From the NCBI GenBank assembly GCA_033763575.1, contig JANRKF010000002.1, positions 1-59,808 of the forward strand: a DNA stretch of 59,808 nt, in the 5' to 3' direction. This document shows, piece after piece, positions 1-6,216 of the stretch. The first letter of the stretch is position 1. Each line of letters opens with the position of its first letter. The notes below the pieces were generated by a model. It had not been told where the DNA came from. It searched no databases and worked only from the letters and a program-made list of their open reading frames with translations. Source of the DNA: JANRKF01 sp033763575. GTDB lineage: Bacteria; Pseudomonadota; Alphaproteobacteria; Rickettsiales; SXRF01. The position numbers and the translations under genes were made by a program.

Positions 1-1685
1 GGAATATCCGAACAGGCGATTTCATTCACACTTAAATATTTGCCGATTTTTTTGGGATGCTGTAATTGCTCCGCCGTTTCCTTCGCCAATTTTTCCTGCG
101 CCTGATGCGTGGCAATGGCTTTAAACGGCGCGTTCTGTAAGAGCGGCAAGAGCGGCAGGCGCAGGTTATTTTCCAGAATAATCCGAATCACCCCAAGCGC
201 CGCACGGCGGAGCGCAAACGGGTCTTTGCTGCCGGTCGGTTTTTCGCCGATGGCGAACATGGAAATAAGCGTATCGAGCTTATCGGCCAGCGCCACGCAG
301 ATGGAAACAGGCGCGGTCGGCACAGAATCACCCGGGCCTTGCGGCTTGTAGTGATCGCGAATCGCATCGGCAATCTCAGGATCAAGATTCTCATGATTGG
401 CATAGTAGCGACCCATCACCCCCTGCAGCTCCGGAAATTCGCCGACCATGCCGGTCGTCAGGTCGGCCTTGCAGAGAGCGGCTGCGCGGAGAATTTGGTC
501 TTTGGTCGTTGGTCCCTGGTCATGGGAAGAAGACCAAAAACCAAAAACCAGAGACGAAAGACTTTTGATGCGCGCCACCTTATCACCCACGCTGCCGAGT
601 TTCGCATGGTATGTAACGTCCTCAAGTTTCTTCGCCCAGCCTTCCAGCGTGGTTTTGCGGTCCTGATCGTAAAAGAAACGCCCATCGGCGAAGCGGGCGC
701 GCAGCACACGCTCATTGCCGGCGACAATCGCCTTGCCGCCATCTTTCGTCACCATGTTCGAGGTGATGAGGAAGTGGGGGGATAAAGCTCCTTCTCCCTT
801 TGGGAGAAGGTTGGGATGAGGGCCCTCACCCTGCCCTCTCCCAGCGGGAGAGGGTTCTCTTGTCGCAAAATATTTCTGGTGGTTTTTCATCTCCAGAATC
901 AGCACCTCTTCCGGCAAATCCATATAGCTCGCATCGATTTTTCCGCTAAGCACCACCGGCCATTCGACAAGGCCGGTGACTTCTTCGAGGAGGCCCGGAT
1001 CGTTGTGCAAGCTTACGCCGAGAACGGTGCATTTGGTTTTCAACTGCTCGGCTATCATGGCTTTGCGCTTATCGCGGTCGGCGATCACTTTTGCATTCTC
1101 CAGCGCTGATTCATATTGTTTCGGATCCGTTATGATTATTTCCGCAGGCGCAAGGAAACGGTGCCCACGCGTTTTATCCCCGGCTTTCACCCCGGCAAAT
1201 TCGATGGGCACTATTTTGCCGTCGAAGATACAGAGGATGGAATGAAGCGGCCGCACCCATGGCGTCGTGCCGCTGCCCCAGCGCATCGATTTCGGCCAGG
1301 GAAATTCGGCAAGGATTTTTTCGATCAGTTCTTTCAACACCTCGGAAGTGGCGCGGCCCTTCCGCTCGATCTTCGCAAAATAGACGCCATCGCGCTGCTC
1401 TAACTTATCGATGGTGAGCCCGGTTTTCTTGAGGAACCCCTGCATCGCCGCCTCCGGCGCCCCCACTTTGGGGCCTTTGAGTTCTTCATTGATGTCCGGT
1501 TGTGTTTCGGGAAGATTTTCGATGATCGCCGCAAGCCTGCGTGGGGTGACAAAAGTTTGCGGCTTCGCCCCCAGCGCTTTTTCCAGCGCACCTCCCAGAT
1601 ACAGCTCCGCATCCGCCTGCATCCGAGCGGGAATTTCTTCAGAGAATAATTCGAGGAGGAGGTCAGCCACGTGCGCCTCCGTCAT
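1..1685 (-). CDS. glyS: Glycine--tRNA ligase beta subunit (partial, 3' end beyond window)
   Basis: GlyS is the beta subunit of the alpha2beta2 glycyl-tRNA synthetase; it binds tRNA and works with GlyQ. The reverse strand is open from ATG at 1685 (or GTG at 1670) to the window edge. It starts MTEAHVADLLLELFSEEIP, matching the family N-terminus LLxELxTEELP, and later shows PWPKSMRW, the HQKYFA region near residue 275, and MVGEFPELQGVMGRYYA. Two repeat elements lie inside it without breaking the frame (787-860 and 497-562); they add about 25 and 22 residues at HQKYFA/HFLITSN and just after KVARIKSL. It is last in the glyQ-panD-glyS set. The in-frame ATG at 1685 lies at the edge of a palindromic repeat, so GTG 1670 is a real alternative start. 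Not a pseudogene: the frame is intact throughout. Confidence 0.93.
   Translation of the reverse strand, partial: MTEAHVADLLLELFSEEIPARMQADAELYLGGALEKALGAKPQTFVTPRRLAAIIENLPETQPDINEELKGPKVGAPEAAMQGFLKKTGLTIDKLEQRDGVYFAKIERKGRATSEVLKELIEKILAEFPWPKSMRWGSGTTPWVRPLHSILCIFDGKIVPIEFAGVKAGDKTRGHRFLAPAEIIITDPKQYESALENAKVIADRDKRKAMIAEQLKTKCTVLGVSLHNDPGLLEEVTGLVEWPVVLSGKIDASYMDLPEEVLILEMKNHQKYFATREPSPAGRGQGEGPHPNLLPKGEGALSPHFLITSNMVTKDGGKAIVAGNERVLRARFADGRFFYDQDRKTTLEGWAKKLEDVTYHAKLGSVGDKVARIKSLSSLVFGFWSSSHDQGPTTKDQILRAAALCKADLTTGMVGEFPELQGVMGRYYANHENLDPEIADAIRDHYKPQGPGDSVPTAPVSICVALADKLDTLISMFAIGEKPTGSKDPFALRRAALGVIRIILENNLRLPLLPLLQNAPFKAIATHQAQEKLAKETAEQLQHPKKIGKYLSVNEIACSDI
497..562. repeat. GGTC-heptad inverted element inside glyS
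   Basis: Left arm 497-524 is four consecutive 7-nt units beginning GGTC (GGTCTTT, GGTCGTT, GGTCCCT, GGTCATG). After a 7-nt gap the right arm 532-562 is four inverted-type units (GACCAAA, AACCAAA, AACCAGA, GACGAAA) plus GAC. The length is 66 bp, a multiple of three, and no stop codon is created in the glyS frame, where it reads on the minus strand as SSLVFGFWSSSHDQ followed by GPTTKDQ. Confidence 0.85.
787..860. repeat. Paired-hairpin repeat inside glyS
   Basis: Two GC-rich hairpins, CTTCTCCC/GGGAGAAG near 791-810 and CCCTCTCCC/GGGAGAGGG near 834-854, are joined by a short linker. In the glyS frame (minus strand) this encodes EPSPAGRGQGEG then PHPNLLPKGEGA, between the conserved blocks HQKYFATR and HFLITSNMVTK that are nearly adjacent in ordinary GlyS. 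Boundaries are approximate. Confidence 0.75.
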
Positions 1686-1742
1686 TGCCGCGCAGGCGGC
1701 AATCTATTCGCGAATGGATCCCCGCCTTCGCGGGGATGACGG
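1683..1742. repeat. GC-rich palindromic repeat between panD and glyS
   Basis: Two palindromes, CATTGCCGC/GCGGCAATC and ATCCCCGC/GCGGGGAT, linked by a short stretch. It fills the whole panD-glyS spacer and contains the possible ATG start of glyS. One forward frame reads MDPRLRGDD, the peptide signature of this repeat class. Confidence 0.75.
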
Positions 1743-1757
1743 TGAGAAGTGAGGGCA

Positions 1758-2111
1758 CTATTTCCTCACCTTGTTCTTCGCATCGACCATCACCACGGCA
1801 GGTTTATGTTTTTTAGCATCGGCGGCGGGCATCTGGCAAAAGGCGCACACGATGACGATGTCGCCCTTCTGCGTGAGGCGGGCGGCGGCGCCGTTCACCG
1901 TCACTTCCCCGCTGCCGCGTTTTTTGCTGAGAATGGTATAGGTGGTGAAGCGCGCACCGTTATTCACGTTCAGCACATCCACCTGTTCATAGGGCAGGAT
2001 ATTCGCCGCTTCGAGCAGCGCCGGATCGATGGTAATCGAGCCTTCATAGCCAAGCTCAGTGCCCGTCACCGTCGCACGGTGCAGCTTTCCTTTGAGTAGT
2101 GTCAGTTGCAT
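1758..2111 (-). CDS. panD: Aspartate 1-decarboxylase precursor
   Basis: PanD decarboxylates L-aspartate to beta-alanine for pantothenate and coenzyme A synthesis in the cytoplasm. It is made as a proenzyme and self-cleaves at Gly-Ser to form a pyruvoyl group; the site is visible as GYEGSITID near residue 25. The start MQLTLLKGKLHRATVT at 2111 matches the family N-terminus. The open frame continues upstream to 2156, but that would add non-family residues overlapping glyQ. The length of 117 residues is slightly under the usual size. It sits between glyQ and glyS, an unusual position, 11 bp after the glyQ stop, and is presumably co-transcribed with both. Confidence 0.93.
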   Translation of the reverse strand: MQLTLLKGKLHRATVTGTELGYEGSITIDPALLEAANILPYEQVDVLNVNNGARFTTYTILSKKRGSGEVTVNGAAARLTQKGDIVIVCAFCQMPAADAKKHKPAVVMVDAKNKVRK

Positions 2112-2122
2112 AGCATTCCCTT

Positions 2123-2974
2123 TCATTTTTGGCCTTCCACCCACGCTTCGCAACAACCCTTGGCGAGTGCGCGGACTTTGGCGATATAGGCGGCGCGTTC
2201 CGTGACCGAAATCACGCCACGTGCATCCAATAAATTAAAATTATGGCTGGCCTTGATGCACTGGTCATAGGCCGGCAGCGGCAGGTTTTTCGCAAGCAGC
2301 GCAGCGCATTCAGCCTCCGCGTCCTTGAAATGCCGCAACAATATATCCGTATCGGCATATTCCAGATTATAGGCAGAAAACTGTTTTTCGTTTTCTAAAA
2401 ACACTTCCCTGTAGGTGGTGCCTTTGCCGTTGAAATCAAGGTCGTAGACATTTTCAACACCCTGAATATACATGGCGAGCCGCTCCAGCCCGTAGGTGAT
2501 TTCGCCCGACACAGGAGCGCACTCAATGCCGCCCACCTGCTGGAAATAGGTGAATTGCGTGACCTCCATGCCATCCAGCCACACTTCCCAGCCCAGCCCC
2601 CAGGCCCCAAGCGTCGGCGATTCCCAGTCATCTTCGACAAAACGAATATCGTGCGCCATCGGATCGATGCCGAGTTTTTTCAGGCTTTCGAGATACAGCT
2701 CCTGAATATTCTCCGGCGAAGGCTTCAGGATCACCTGAAACTGATAGTAATGTTGCAGGCGGTTGGGGTTTTCGCCATAGCGGCCATCCTTCGGGCGGCG
2801 CGATGGCTGCACATAGGCCGCGTTCCAAGGCTTTTCGCCAAGCGCACGCAGCGCCGTCGCCGGGTGAAACGTCCCCGCGCCCATCTCGACATCGTAAGGC
2901 TGCAAAATGACGCAGCCAGCTTGCGCCCAGAATTGCTGGAGGGTGAGGAGAATTTGTTGAAACGAAAGTGTCAT
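2123..2974 (-). CDS. glyQ: Glycine--tRNA ligase alpha subunit
   Basis: Catalytic alpha subunit of the heterotetrameric glycyl-tRNA synthetase, forming Gly-AMP and charging tRNA-Gly. The 283-residue product shows the family blocks SFQQILLTLQQFW, GCVILQPYD, VEMGAGTFHPATALR, PWNAAYVQPSRRP, DGRYGENPNR and the Trp-rich GAWGLGWEVWLDGMEVTQF. I chose ATG 2974 (MTLSFQQIL). The frame is open to 3055, but the extra residues (LQLQDPRLRGDG) are the translation of a palindromic repeat directly upstream, so the longer start is unlikely. It is followed by panD and then glyS. Confidence 0.95.
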   Translation of the reverse strand: MTLSFQQILLTLQQFWAQAGCVILQPYDVEMGAGTFHPATALRALGEKPWNAAYVQPSRRPKDGRYGENPNRLQHYYQFQVILKPSPENIQELYLESLKKLGIDPMAHDIRFVEDDWESPTLGAWGLGWEVWLDGMEVTQFTYFQQVGGIECAPVSGEITYGLERLAMYIQGVENVYDLDFNGKGTTYREVFLENEKQFSAYNLEYADTDILLRHFKDAEAECAALLAKNLPLPAYDQCIKASHNFNLLDARGVISVTERAAYIAKVRALAKGCCEAWVEGQK

Positions 2975-2980
2975 CGTTTT

Positions 2981-3104
2981 CCCATCCCCGCGCAGGCGGG
3001 GATCCTGTAGTTGCAAATGATCGCGGTTTATGCAGCATTTTACAAGACAGGTCAATCTTTACCAGACCATTCTACAAGACCCCCGCTTTCGCGGGGAAAG
3101 TTAA
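2981..3104. repeat. Two GC-rich palindromes upstream of glyQ
   Basis: Palindromes at 2983-3003 (CCCCGCGCAGGCGGGG) and 3080-3104 (CCCCCGCTTTCGCGGGG) flank an AT-richer 75-bp stretch containing a related inverted pair (CTACAAGAC / GTCTTGTAAAA type). They occupy the glyQ leader; the left one is read through in frame as DPRLRGDG. Confidence 0.65.
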
Positions 3105-3397
3105 AGCCCCCGCCCCCCGCCGCCCTCGGTGCCGGCAAAGCGGTTCCAGCGCTCTTTGGAGGCGCGTTTCTTATCGGTCAGGCGGTTCCTGACCTCGCCC
3201 ACCTTGGCGCTCCAGACCAGATCGTCCTCCTTCTTGGCCTCGCTGAGGCGGTTGGTTTTTCTACGCTTTTCCTCTTCTTCTTTGAGCCGCCCGTCTTCCT
3301 CGCGGCGCAGGCGCACCATCTCGAAAATCATCTGGTGGTATTTGTTTTTCTTGGCTTGCGCTTTTTTCTTGGCCTTACGGGTCAGGAAGAAGGACAT
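3101..3397 (-). CDS. Hypothetical highly charged protein
   Basis: I do not recognise a named family. The 98-residue product starts MSFFLTRKAKKKAQAKKNKY and is dominated by Lys, Arg and Glu, with a helical stretch around residues 25-60 (EMVRLRREEDGRLKEEEEKR) that should form a long helix or coiled coil. The last residues are glycine-rich. No signal peptide or membrane segment is visible. Its start overlaps the end of the 48-residue gene at 3382-3528, so the two are translationally coupled, and both lie upstream of glyQ. The cytoplasmic location and coding status are inferred from the overlap and residue composition. It might bind nucleic acid, but nothing shows this directly. Confidence 0.55.
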   Translation of the reverse strand: MSFFLTRKAKKKAQAKKNKYHQMIFEMVRLRREEDGRLKEEEEKRRKTNRLSEAKKEDDLVWSAKVGEVRNRLTDKKRASKERWNRFAGTEGGGGRGL

Positions 3398-3528
3398 GGC
3401 ACATCCTTTTCCTTGGCAGCAGCCGCTTTCCGCCGCCGTAAATTCGCCCTAAGCGCCGCCGAAAGCCGCGTTTTCCGGTCATCGCTGGCCGAAGGGCGGG
3501 GTTTTTCAGGTGCTGCGGTGGTCTCCAT
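3382..3528 (-). CDS. Small basic alphaproteobacterial-type protein (48 aa)
   Basis: An ATG at 3528 opens a 48-residue frame beginning METTAAPEKPRPSASDDR and containing RLSAALRANLRRRKAAAA. An R(L/K)xxALRxNLxRRKxQ-type core is typical of tiny, conserved, uncharacterised alphaproteobacterial proteins, as I recall the family. The stop codon lies inside the next gene, which starts at 3397, a 16-nt overlap that suggests coupling. There is no signal peptide. It is strongly basic in its second half. Function unknown. Confidence 0.6.
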   Translation of the reverse strand: METTAAPEKPRPSASDDRKTRLSAALRANLRRRKAAAAKEKDVPCPSS

Positions 3529-3658
3529 CCCCCGATTTTCGCCTTAAACCGCTATCAAATCAATGACTTTATCAAACGCTTGCAAGCCCAAAGAAGCTGT
3601 GGCATGGTGCGCCGCCTGTTTTAAAGGTTTTGTGGATGCATCTTACGATGCTTCTTGC

Positions 3659-3696
3659 GCTGCTGTAGCTCAGTGGTAGAGCACGTCATTGGTAAT
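3659..3696 (+). pseudogene. Truncated 5' half of a tRNA-Thr(GGU) gene
   Basis: Bases 3659-3693 repeat exactly the 5' half of the intact tRNA-Thr gene at 3932 (acceptor 5' strand, D arm, 5' anticodon stem, loop up to GGTA). The copy continues AAT, as the spliced, intron-free tRNA would, not ATC as in the intron. It then diverges into AT-rich DNA: no 3' anticodon strand, T arm or acceptor 3' strand follows. It is therefore the remnant of an intronless gene copy or one half of a duplication, not a functional tRNA. Confidence 0.75.
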
Positions 3697-3931
3697 TATG
3701 GGATAATATTTCCCAAAAATCATCGAAATATATTTATATATCATGCCAATACACCTCGAAGAAAAGCCGTTTAAATCGTGTTTTTTGCCTCGGGGTAATA
3801 GTTCTTAGAAATACCCTGCATTATCATTTGTCGCGATCGCACTTCCCGCACGAAAAGAATTGCCATTAAAGTGACATGTTGTTATACGCACTTCTCCGAT
3901 GCAATCGCGCATTGTTATTTTGGTTTATCAA
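3697..3931. other. AT-rich spacer between tRNA-Thr half and intact tRNA-Thr
   Basis: 235 bp, noticeably more AT-rich than its surroundings, with no credible reading frame on either strand. A small hairpin TGGGA/TCCCA (3699-3715) follows the tRNA fragment directly but has no T-run. The promoter for the intact tRNA genes may lie here or upstream of 3659; I see no convincing -35/-10 pair. Flanked by direct copies of the 35-bp tRNA 5' half. Confidence 0.5.
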
Positions 3932-4218
3932 GCTGCTGTAGCTCAGTGGTAGAGCACGTCATTGGTATCAATTGCCCGCCCAGCTGGAAACGGCTGGGAG
4001 AGTAACCGCCCAAATTCGGGGAAACCTTCGTCGCAAGACATGGCAATCCCGAGCCAAGCCCAGCAATGGGAAGGTGTAGAGACTAGACGGGAGGCACCTA
4101 CGGCCGCAAGGTCACGGTGAAGGGATAGTCCGAGGTGTAAACACGGTCCGCCGTGGCCGCGAAAGCGGTAATATCGTGAATGACGGGGTCGGGTGTTCGA
4201 TTCACCTCAGCAGCACCA
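3932..4218 (+). tRNA. tRNA-Thr(GGU) interrupted by a group I intron
   Basis: Exons 3932-3966 and 4179-4218. Joining them gives a full cloverleaf: acceptor GCTGCTG/CAGCAGC, discriminator A and encoded CCA; D arm GCTC/GAGC; anticodon stem CGTCA/TGACG with the 7-nt loop TTGGTAA (anticodon GGT at 34-36); variable loop GGGTC; T arm GGGTG/CACCT with loop TTCGATT. The intron lies between positions 36 and 37. It is followed 27 bp later by tRNA-Tyr, with which it is probably co-transcribed. Function in Thr decoding depends on intron removal. Confidence 0.93.
3967..4178 (+). ncRNA. Group I self-splicing intron (IC3-like) in tRNA-Thr
   Basis: 212 nt, close to the small Azoarcus tRNA-Ile intron. Shared core blocks recognised from memory of that ribozyme: CAAATTCGG then GAAACCT (P3/P4 region), ATGGCAA, CCGAGCCAAGC, AAGGTGTAGAGACTAGACGG, GGTGAAGG and ATAGTCC. 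P7, the guanosine-binding helix, can form from GACTA (4081-4085) and TAGTC (4126-4130). The 5' exon ends in T and the intron in G, as group I rules require. A short P1 can form between exon GGT (3964-3966) and intron GCC (3974-3976), giving the U-G pair at the splice site. No open reading frame or homing endonuclease is present. Confidence 0.9.
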
Positions 4219-4245
4219 TTTTACTTAACGCGATTTCCGTGGTGT

Positions 4246-4332
4246 GGAGGAGTGGCCGAGTGGTCAATGGCAACAGACTGTAAATCTGTCCTCTTCGGAG
4301 TTCGCTGGTTCAAATCCAGCCTCCTCCACCAT
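4246..4332 (+). tRNA. tRNA-Tyr(GUA)
   Basis: Class II tRNA with a long variable arm: acceptor GGAGGAG/CTCCTCC, discriminator A and encoded CCA, anticodon stem-loop ACAGACTGTAAATCTGT with anticodon GTA, and the T arm GCTGG TTCAAAT CCAGC. Located directly downstream of tRNA-Thr. Confidence 0.95.
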
Positions 4333-4485
4333 CTCTCTCAGAGCCAATTTCGGCGATTTTGAGGGGCTAAATTCCGAAAGGCCCAAAAATGGGCTAGGAC
4401 GCAATTATCTATTCAAATCATACTAAATGATAGAGTTTGTCTTGTACACCCTTAGAGCCTGCCCCTCCAGGCGGGAAATGACTGG

Positions 4486-4506
4486 AAATAAAAGGTGCGG
4501 CGCACC
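4486..4506 (-). terminator. Rho-independent terminator after the FAD oxidoreductase gene
   Basis: Read on the minus strand: stem GGTGC, 3-nt loop, stem GCACC, then TTTTATTT. It lies about 40 bp past the stop codon of the gene ending at 4548 and would end that transcript before the tRNA genes on the opposite strand. Confidence 0.6.
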
Positions 4507-4547
4507 GCCATGGCATTTGAAAATCTTCTTGCCTAGGGCGTGTGACG

Positions 4548-6107
4548 CTAGAGATGCATGCCGCCGCCCGGCTCCTGCTGCGCGCCACGCACGCGGGAAG
4601 CCAGTGAAGGCATGGGCTGCGAAAGCTGCTGCGAAAGCCCTACTTCATGCGCTTGCAAAAGCGGCGGCCCGAACATGCGGTCGGACATGCGCTCCACCGA
4701 TTCGGCACCGCACTCCATGAATCCGGTATTACCGTCCGGCGTTGGGAAATAGGTGCCGACAAACGCAAGGCCCTGCCCGGCCAGCGCTTCCATCTTGGAA
4801 AAGAGCTTGGCAATCGCGGCGGCATTGAGCGGCGAAGGCGTCGACCAGCAGGGCGCATCGCCCGGATTGGTGTAGACATAGCTGCCCTGCACCGGCTTAC
4901 CGTTCGCATCGACATAAAAAATATCCTCGACGCGCTTGCCCACCGCCTTGGCATAGTTGGCCATCACCTTCTTCATCACCGTGTCCTTGTCTTCGCCATG
5001 CTCGTTATGGGCAAGGAAGGTATGCAGCCCTTCTTCCGGGCTCCATGACTGGCTGTTGGCAAAAAAAGCGTTGGCTTCCGGAAGATCGGCGCCGGGCTTG
5101 GTCACCACCGTGAATTTCACGTTCTTGGTATATTGAACCTGATTCTCGTCCATCTTGAGAAGCTCCAGCCCCTTGATTTTCGGCAACACATACGCCGGCA
5201 AAGCGATCACCGCCTTTTCAGTGGTGATAATTTTCTCACCGTCCGGGCCGCTGAACGTGAGTATCTTTTCCTCACCGTTTTTTCCCACCGCTTCCAGCTT
5301 GTGGTTCATGTGGAACTGCACGTTATTTTTCTTTAAGTGCGCCTCCAGCGCATCGATCAGCGCCGCGGTGCCACCCTGTACGCGCAGGCCGCAATCGCAT
5401 GCCTGGAAACGGTCGGGCGTTACAGCGAATTCCGACATATATTGCGTCGCCGTAATGTTTTTGGCCAGCGCGCCTTCTTCATGCTGCGCAGCCGAAAGGG
5501 CCGTGTCGGCGATTTGCTGCGACGGTCGGCCCGCCGCCATGCTATAAATTTTTTCGCCCTGCGTATAAACCCAGCTTCCGGCCGCATAGAGATAATCGCC
5601 AATGCCCCAGCTCGGCTTGGCCCACACTTTTTGCTCATTGATGAAATGCTCGGCCGACTGGTTGCGCAAATTATTCACAAAGGTTTCCGCCGACACACTC
5701 TGCATGACCTCGGCAAGCTGCGGATCCTTCTCCATCTCGGCGCGGATCTTTTCGGTCTTGGCGAAATAATATTTGCTGTAATCCTGCACGAAATCCGGCA
5801 TCATCGTGCCGTCGGGAGCCTGGAATATTTCTTTTTGCTGCCCGCCACCATCGGGCACCAGCGGCACACCCAGTTTTTGGGCCAGCTCGATCATGCTCTT
5901 TTCTTCGGAAGCGATGAATTCCGCGCCCATATTTATCGTGCGGCTGCCGAATTCCTTGCTGGTGCGACCGCTCAGGACCTTGCCGCCCAAACGGTTGCTC
6001 GCTTCATAGACATGCACGTCGGTCTCGCCGCGCTCGACGGCGGCAAGCGCCGCCATCAGGCCGGAAATACCGCCGCCGACAATGACCGTCTGGTTTTTTT
6101 CACTCAT
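4548..6107 (-). CDS. FAD-dependent amine oxidase-like oxidoreductase
   Basis: A 519-residue flavoprotein of the amine oxidase/phytoene desaturase superfamily. The N-terminus carries the Rossmann dinucleotide motif (VIVGGGISGLMAALAA, residues about 8-23), an acidic ribose-binding position (VYEASNRLGGK) and the second family motif region MGAEFIASEE. Near the C-terminus, LAFVGTYFPTPDGNTGFMECGAES resembles the FAD-closing motif of the family. There is no signal peptide or membrane segment. Substrate unknown. It stands alone, with a terminator behind it and about 110 bp before ruvB. The C-terminus (SLASRVRGAQQEPGGG) looks disordered. Confidence 0.8.
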   Translation of the reverse strand: MSEKNQTVIVGGGISGLMAALAAVERGETDVHVYEASNRLGGKVLSGRTSKEFGSRTINMGAEFIASEEKSMIELAQKLGVPLVPDGGGQQKEIFQAPDGTMMPDFVQDYSKYYFAKTEKIRAEMEKDPQLAEVMQSVSAETFVNNLRNQSAEHFINEQKVWAKPSWGIGDYLYAAGSWVYTQGEKIYSMAAGRPSQQIADTALSAAQHEEGALAKNITATQYMSEFAVTPDRFQACDCGLRVQGGTAALIDALEAHLKKNNVQFHMNHKLEAVGKNGEEKILTFSGPDGEKIITTEKAVIALPAYVLPKIKGLELLKMDENQVQYTKNVKFTVVTKPGADLPEANAFFANSQSWSPEEGLHTFLAHNEHGEDKDTVMKKVMANYAKAVGKRVEDIFYVDANGKPVQGSYVYTNPGDAPCWSTPSPLNAAAIAKLFSKMEALAGQGLAFVGTYFPTPDGNTGFMECGAESVERMSDRMFGPPLLQAHEVGLSQQLSQPMPSLASRVRGAQQEPGGGMHL

Positions 6108-6216
6108 AGAATACCTGTTTCCACCTTCTCATGATAACCCAGACAGGTTGAAAGAAATGTGAAGATTAGATGAAGGTTAGGTAAAGCATGGGGGCTACGG
6201 CCAATCCGGGGGATTT

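Noticed and set aside
497..562. Heptad arrays as CRISPR repeats
   Set aside because: Units are 7-8 nt with no spacers of constant length, arms are inverted, and no cas genes are present.
1..1685. glyS as a frameshifted pseudogene
   Set aside because: Short scattered frames suggested a break, but codon-by-codon reading from 1685 stays open to base 1 with family motifs on both sides of both repeats.
3699..3715. Hairpin after the tRNA-Thr fragment as a terminator
   Set aside because: Five-base-pair stem without a following T-run.
4180..4426. Short frames across the tRNA genes
   Set aside because: They translate tRNA-Thr exon 2 and tRNA-Tyr; the RNA structures explain the sequence.
4427..4720. 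Frame on the plus strand after tRNA-Tyr
   Set aside because: It overlaps the 3' end of the FAD oxidoreductase and its terminator, with low-complexity Ala/Arg composition.
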